A stretch of DNA of 34,097 nucleotides from CAYWMP01 sp964459445 (lineage in GTDB: Bacteria > Desulfobacterota > DSM-4660 > Desulfatiglandales > HGW-15): assembly GCA_964459445.1 (NCBI GenBank), contig CAYWMP010000046.1, positions 1-34,097 on the forward strand, read 5' to 3'. Position numbers and translations under genes: made by a program. The notes beneath the pieces are model-generated. The model did no database searches and had not been told where the DNA came from. It worked only from the letters and a program-made list of their open reading frames with translations. Shown one piece after another: positions 32,059-34,097 of the stretch; position 1 is the first letter of the stretch; each line of letters begins with the position of its first letter.

Positions 32059-33336
32059 TCAAGTCACCGCCGCCCTTTCGGTCGGGTAGCGTAAATGTCG
32101 TCCATCATCCATAACCTGCCGAATGCGATCAATCGCCTCCCAGACTTCTGAAAAGGATGTATAGAGGGGAGATAGGCCGAGCCTGATATTGTCAGGCGCC
32201 CTGAAATCAGGGATGATCTCCATCTCCTCTATAAGCGCTTGGCATATTTGATAGGCCAATTTGTGTTTTATGCTTATGTGAGAACCCCTTTGGGAGGGAT
32301 CGCGGGGAGAGCCCAAGGTAAAGCCGAGCGGTTTCAGCACCGTGTCTACCAATTGAACGAGATAGGAGGTCAGGAGCACGGATTTTTTGCGGATACGCTC
32401 CATGCCTGCCGCTAACAGGCAATCAAGGGTCGATTCCATGGCCAAAATCGATAGGATGGGAGGTGAACCAACCAGGAAGCGGTTGATACCTTCACAGGCC
32501 CTGTAATCCAAATCAAAATTAAAGGGTGCCTGCTGACCGAACCATCCCCATATGGGAGAGAGCATTTCTTCCTGAAGGCCCCGGCCCACATATAGAAATG
32601 CCGGTGCACCGGGGCCGCCGTTGAGATACTTGTAGGTACAGCCCACGGCCATATCTGCGCCCCAGGCATCCAGTGCCACCTCGACTGCACCGGCTGCGTG
32701 ACTAAGATCCCACAAAACCAGCGCTCCGACCTCATGGGCCCGTTTCGTCACTGCTACTGCATCATAGTAATAACCGCTCTTGAATGCCACCAGCGACAAC
32801 GCGACGAGGGCCGTTTGCTCATCGATCCGATCCAGTAGGGTCTGTTGATCCACGGTAATGCCGTCTTCCGATGGGACCAGTGTCAATTCGCGGTTGCCTC
32901 CCAAAAGATCAACCGCGCCCTGCAGGACATACAGTTCCGTTGGAAAGTTCAGCACATCGCTTACGATGCGCATACTGTTCGGCCGCATCTTTAGACCGCC
33001 CATCACCAGCTTGAAGAGGTTTATAGATGTAGAATCACTGACCACAGTCTGTCCCGGGCCTGCACCGATCAATTGTGCGATTTTTTCTCCAACCCTACCG
33101 GGTGCCTCGTACCAGTCCATATTCCACCCCCGGATGAGTTCCTGGCCCCATTCGATCTCAACCGCATCCCGCATTCTTTGGATGGTGTCTTGAGGCAAGC
33201 GACCGAGAGAATTTCCATCCAAATAGATCAGATCCGAATCAGCGACAAAGAAATCCTCTCTGAAGGATGCCAATTCATCTTCTTTGTCAAGTTGTCGTGC
33301 AAAATCCTGGGTGGTTTCAAAAGTTATTTGTGGCAT
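32059..33336 (-). CDS. kynU: Kynureninase
   Basis: This 425-residue PLP enzyme cleaves kynurenine to anthranilate and alanine. Conserved parts are YLDGNSLGRLP (residues 38-48), NFPTELYVLQG, the cofactor aspartate Asp210 in LWDLSHAAGA, and Lys236 in GCTYKYLNGGPG, which forms the internal aldimine. The C-terminal RGSHISIKH and the length agree with the family. A longer frame reaches 33369, but ATG at 33336 was chosen: it is preceded by AGGAG at 33341-33345 and starts MPQITFETT. No tryptophan dioxygenase, formamidase or anthranilate-degrading gene is in the window, so its route is open. It follows the HD-domain gene by 78 bp on the same strand. Confidence 0.95.
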   Translation of the reverse strand: MPQITFETTQDFARQLDKEDELASFREDFFVADSDLIYLDGNSLGRLPQDTIQRMRDAVEIEWGQELIRGWNMDWYEAPGRVGEKIAQLIGAGPGQTVVSDSTSINLFKLVMGGLKMRPNSMRIVSDVLNFPTELYVLQGAVDLLGGNRELTLVPSEDGITVDQQTLLDRIDEQTALVALSLVAFKSGYYYDAVAVTKRAHEVGALVLWDLSHAAGAVEVALDAWGADMAVGCTYKYLNGGPGAPAFLYVGRGLQEEMLSPIWGWFGQQAPFNFDLDYRACEGINRFLVGSPPILSILAMESTLDCLLAAGMERIRKKSVLLTSYLVQLVDTVLKPLGFTLGSPRDPSQRGSHISIKHKLAYQICQALIEEMEIIPDFRAPDNIRLGLSPLYTSFSEVWEAIDRIRQVMDDGRHLRYPTERAAVT

Positions 33337-33414
33337 TTGGCTCCTCATGTCGAGTGCTATGAAAAACACCCTTCAGTCTTTTCTATAAAGGGAACAAAAA
33401 ACGGATCTGGGGAT

Positions 33415-34005
33415 TTAGGACAATATCCAACCCTTTGCGACCGCATCATCAATGAGACCCTTTGCCTGTTCCCAAAGTTCCGGAGCGCCCTCTCCCATCT
33501 TTTGGTTTCTCGCAATCACTTGATGCAGTTGTATACCATTCTTTTTCCAGGTTTCCCCTTGGGTGTGGTAATTGTTCATGACAGGCTGAAGCCTATCCAG
33601 AGCAGCAGCAAATAGAGATTCCGGGGTTTTTTGGGCCTCGTATTCCTCCCATAAACCGCGAAATTCCTCTGCCTGGTCACTTGGGAGGAGATTGAAGATT
33701 CGATCCGCGGCCTTGATCTCCCTCTCCTTTTGATCTTCTAACCTATCATCATCGTAACAGTAGGTATCTCCCGCATCGATCTCCACCAGGTCATGGACTA
33801 AGACTATTTTGAGGACCTGCAATAGATCGATCTTTTCTTTGGCATACTCTGACAACACCATCGCCAATAGCGCCAGATGCCATGAATGCTCTGAGGAATT
33901 TTCCTGCCTTGAACGATCCGTCAAGAGAGTTTGTCTCAGGACGGTTTTGAGTTTGTCGATTTCGAGAACAAATTCTAATTGCTTTTTCAATCGGTCAAGA
34001 TCCAT
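33415..34005 (-). CDS. HD-domain phosphohydrolase (YfbR/HDDC2-like)
   Basis: This 196-residue metal-dependent phosphohydrolase has the HD signature: His40 in SSEHSWHLALL, His71-Asp72 in IVLVHDLVEIDAGD, Glu75 beside it, and Asp137 in AALDRLQP. This arrangement matches the YfbR/HDDC2 group, which includes 5'-deoxynucleotidases. The substrate here is not proven. It is upstream of kynureninase in the same direction and may share its transcript. No gene is seen between 34006 and the window end. Confidence 0.88.
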   Translation of the reverse strand: MDLDRLKKQLEFVLEIDKLKTVLRQTLLTDRSRQENSSEHSWHLALLAMVLSEYAKEKIDLLQVLKIVLVHDLVEIDAGDTYCYDDDRLEDQKEREIKAADRIFNLLPSDQAEEFRGLWEEYEAQKTPESLFAAALDRLQPVMNNYHTQGETWKKNGIQLHQVIARNQKMGEGAPELWEQAKGLIDDAVAKGWILS

Positions 34006-34097
34006 GTTCCCTTGGTTTCCTTTCTACTCTAATATTGCATCCCTTTAGCTCCTTACGTCCCGATTGTTTGACTAAATGAGTCGAACAATTTCGATTG

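Noticed and set aside
1..34097. CRISPR arrays, tRNA and rRNA genes, prophage
   Set aside because: No regularly spaced identical repeats, no cloverleaf with a conserved T-loop, and no phage structural or integrase gene was found on reading both strands.

Overview
The window looks like a piece of chromosome from a Gram-negative anaerobe of the deltaproteobacterial (Desulfobacterota) type. This is inferred from the mix of genes (AI-2E permease, ferritin-like/receiver fusion, receiver-only phosphorelay proteins, EAL-HDOD protein, RND pump, solitary kynureninase, family-5 peptide importer) and from palindrome-rich intergenic DNA. There is no rRNA, tRNA or marker gene to prove it, and no prophage, CRISPR array or complete insertion sequence was seen.

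Region 1 (1-6.5 kb) is a small defence and stability patch. It holds a one-polypeptide restriction-modification enzyme (PD-ExK nuclease, N6-adenine methylase and target-recognition region) and a VapBC module upstream of it. A 62-nt remnant of a second vapC copy lies downstream, so the restriction gene is bracketed by vapC 3' ends. An AI-2E-type permease and a second PIN-toxin/RHH-antitoxin pair follow. Both toxin modules have readable promoters with nearby palindromes.

Region 2 (6.5-12.3 kb) carries nagZ, an AmgK-like sugar kinase and a MurU-like nucleotidyltransferase, the enzyme types of the anabolic peptidoglycan-recycling route. With them are a DapA/HOGA-family aldolase next to nagZ and an EAL-HDOD protein.

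Region 3 (12.5-18.4 kb) begins with an unusual ferritin-like domain fused to a receiver domain. A TetR-controlled RND efflux operon follows (regulator, membrane-fusion protein, inner-membrane pump). Its promoter carries three 13-bp operator-like sites at an exact 18-bp period.

Region 4 (18.4-25.3 kb, minus strand) is a peptide/nickel-type ABC importer in the order binding protein, permease, permease, ATPase, ATPase. It is split by repeat-bearing gaps: a hairpin/terminator cluster after the binding protein, a TGGAAT-phrase element, and a 400-bp nested inverted-repeat element between the two ATPases. The last ATPase gene overlaps the RND gene tail to tail by 38 bp.

Region 5 (25.5-31.9 kb, plus strand) is a signalling cluster: a CHASE-PAS histidine kinase, a tandem-receiver protein and a receiver-PAS-kinase-receiver hybrid, followed by an isochorismatase-like hydrolase. 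None carries a DNA-binding output domain. Region 6 (32-34 kb, minus strand) holds an HD-domain nucleotidase-like protein followed by kynureninase.

The strongest candidates for something undescribed are the ferritin-receiver fusion, the 400-bp nested inverted-repeat element inside the importer operon, the several families of short-phrase intergenic elements, and the vapC-bracketed restriction gene.
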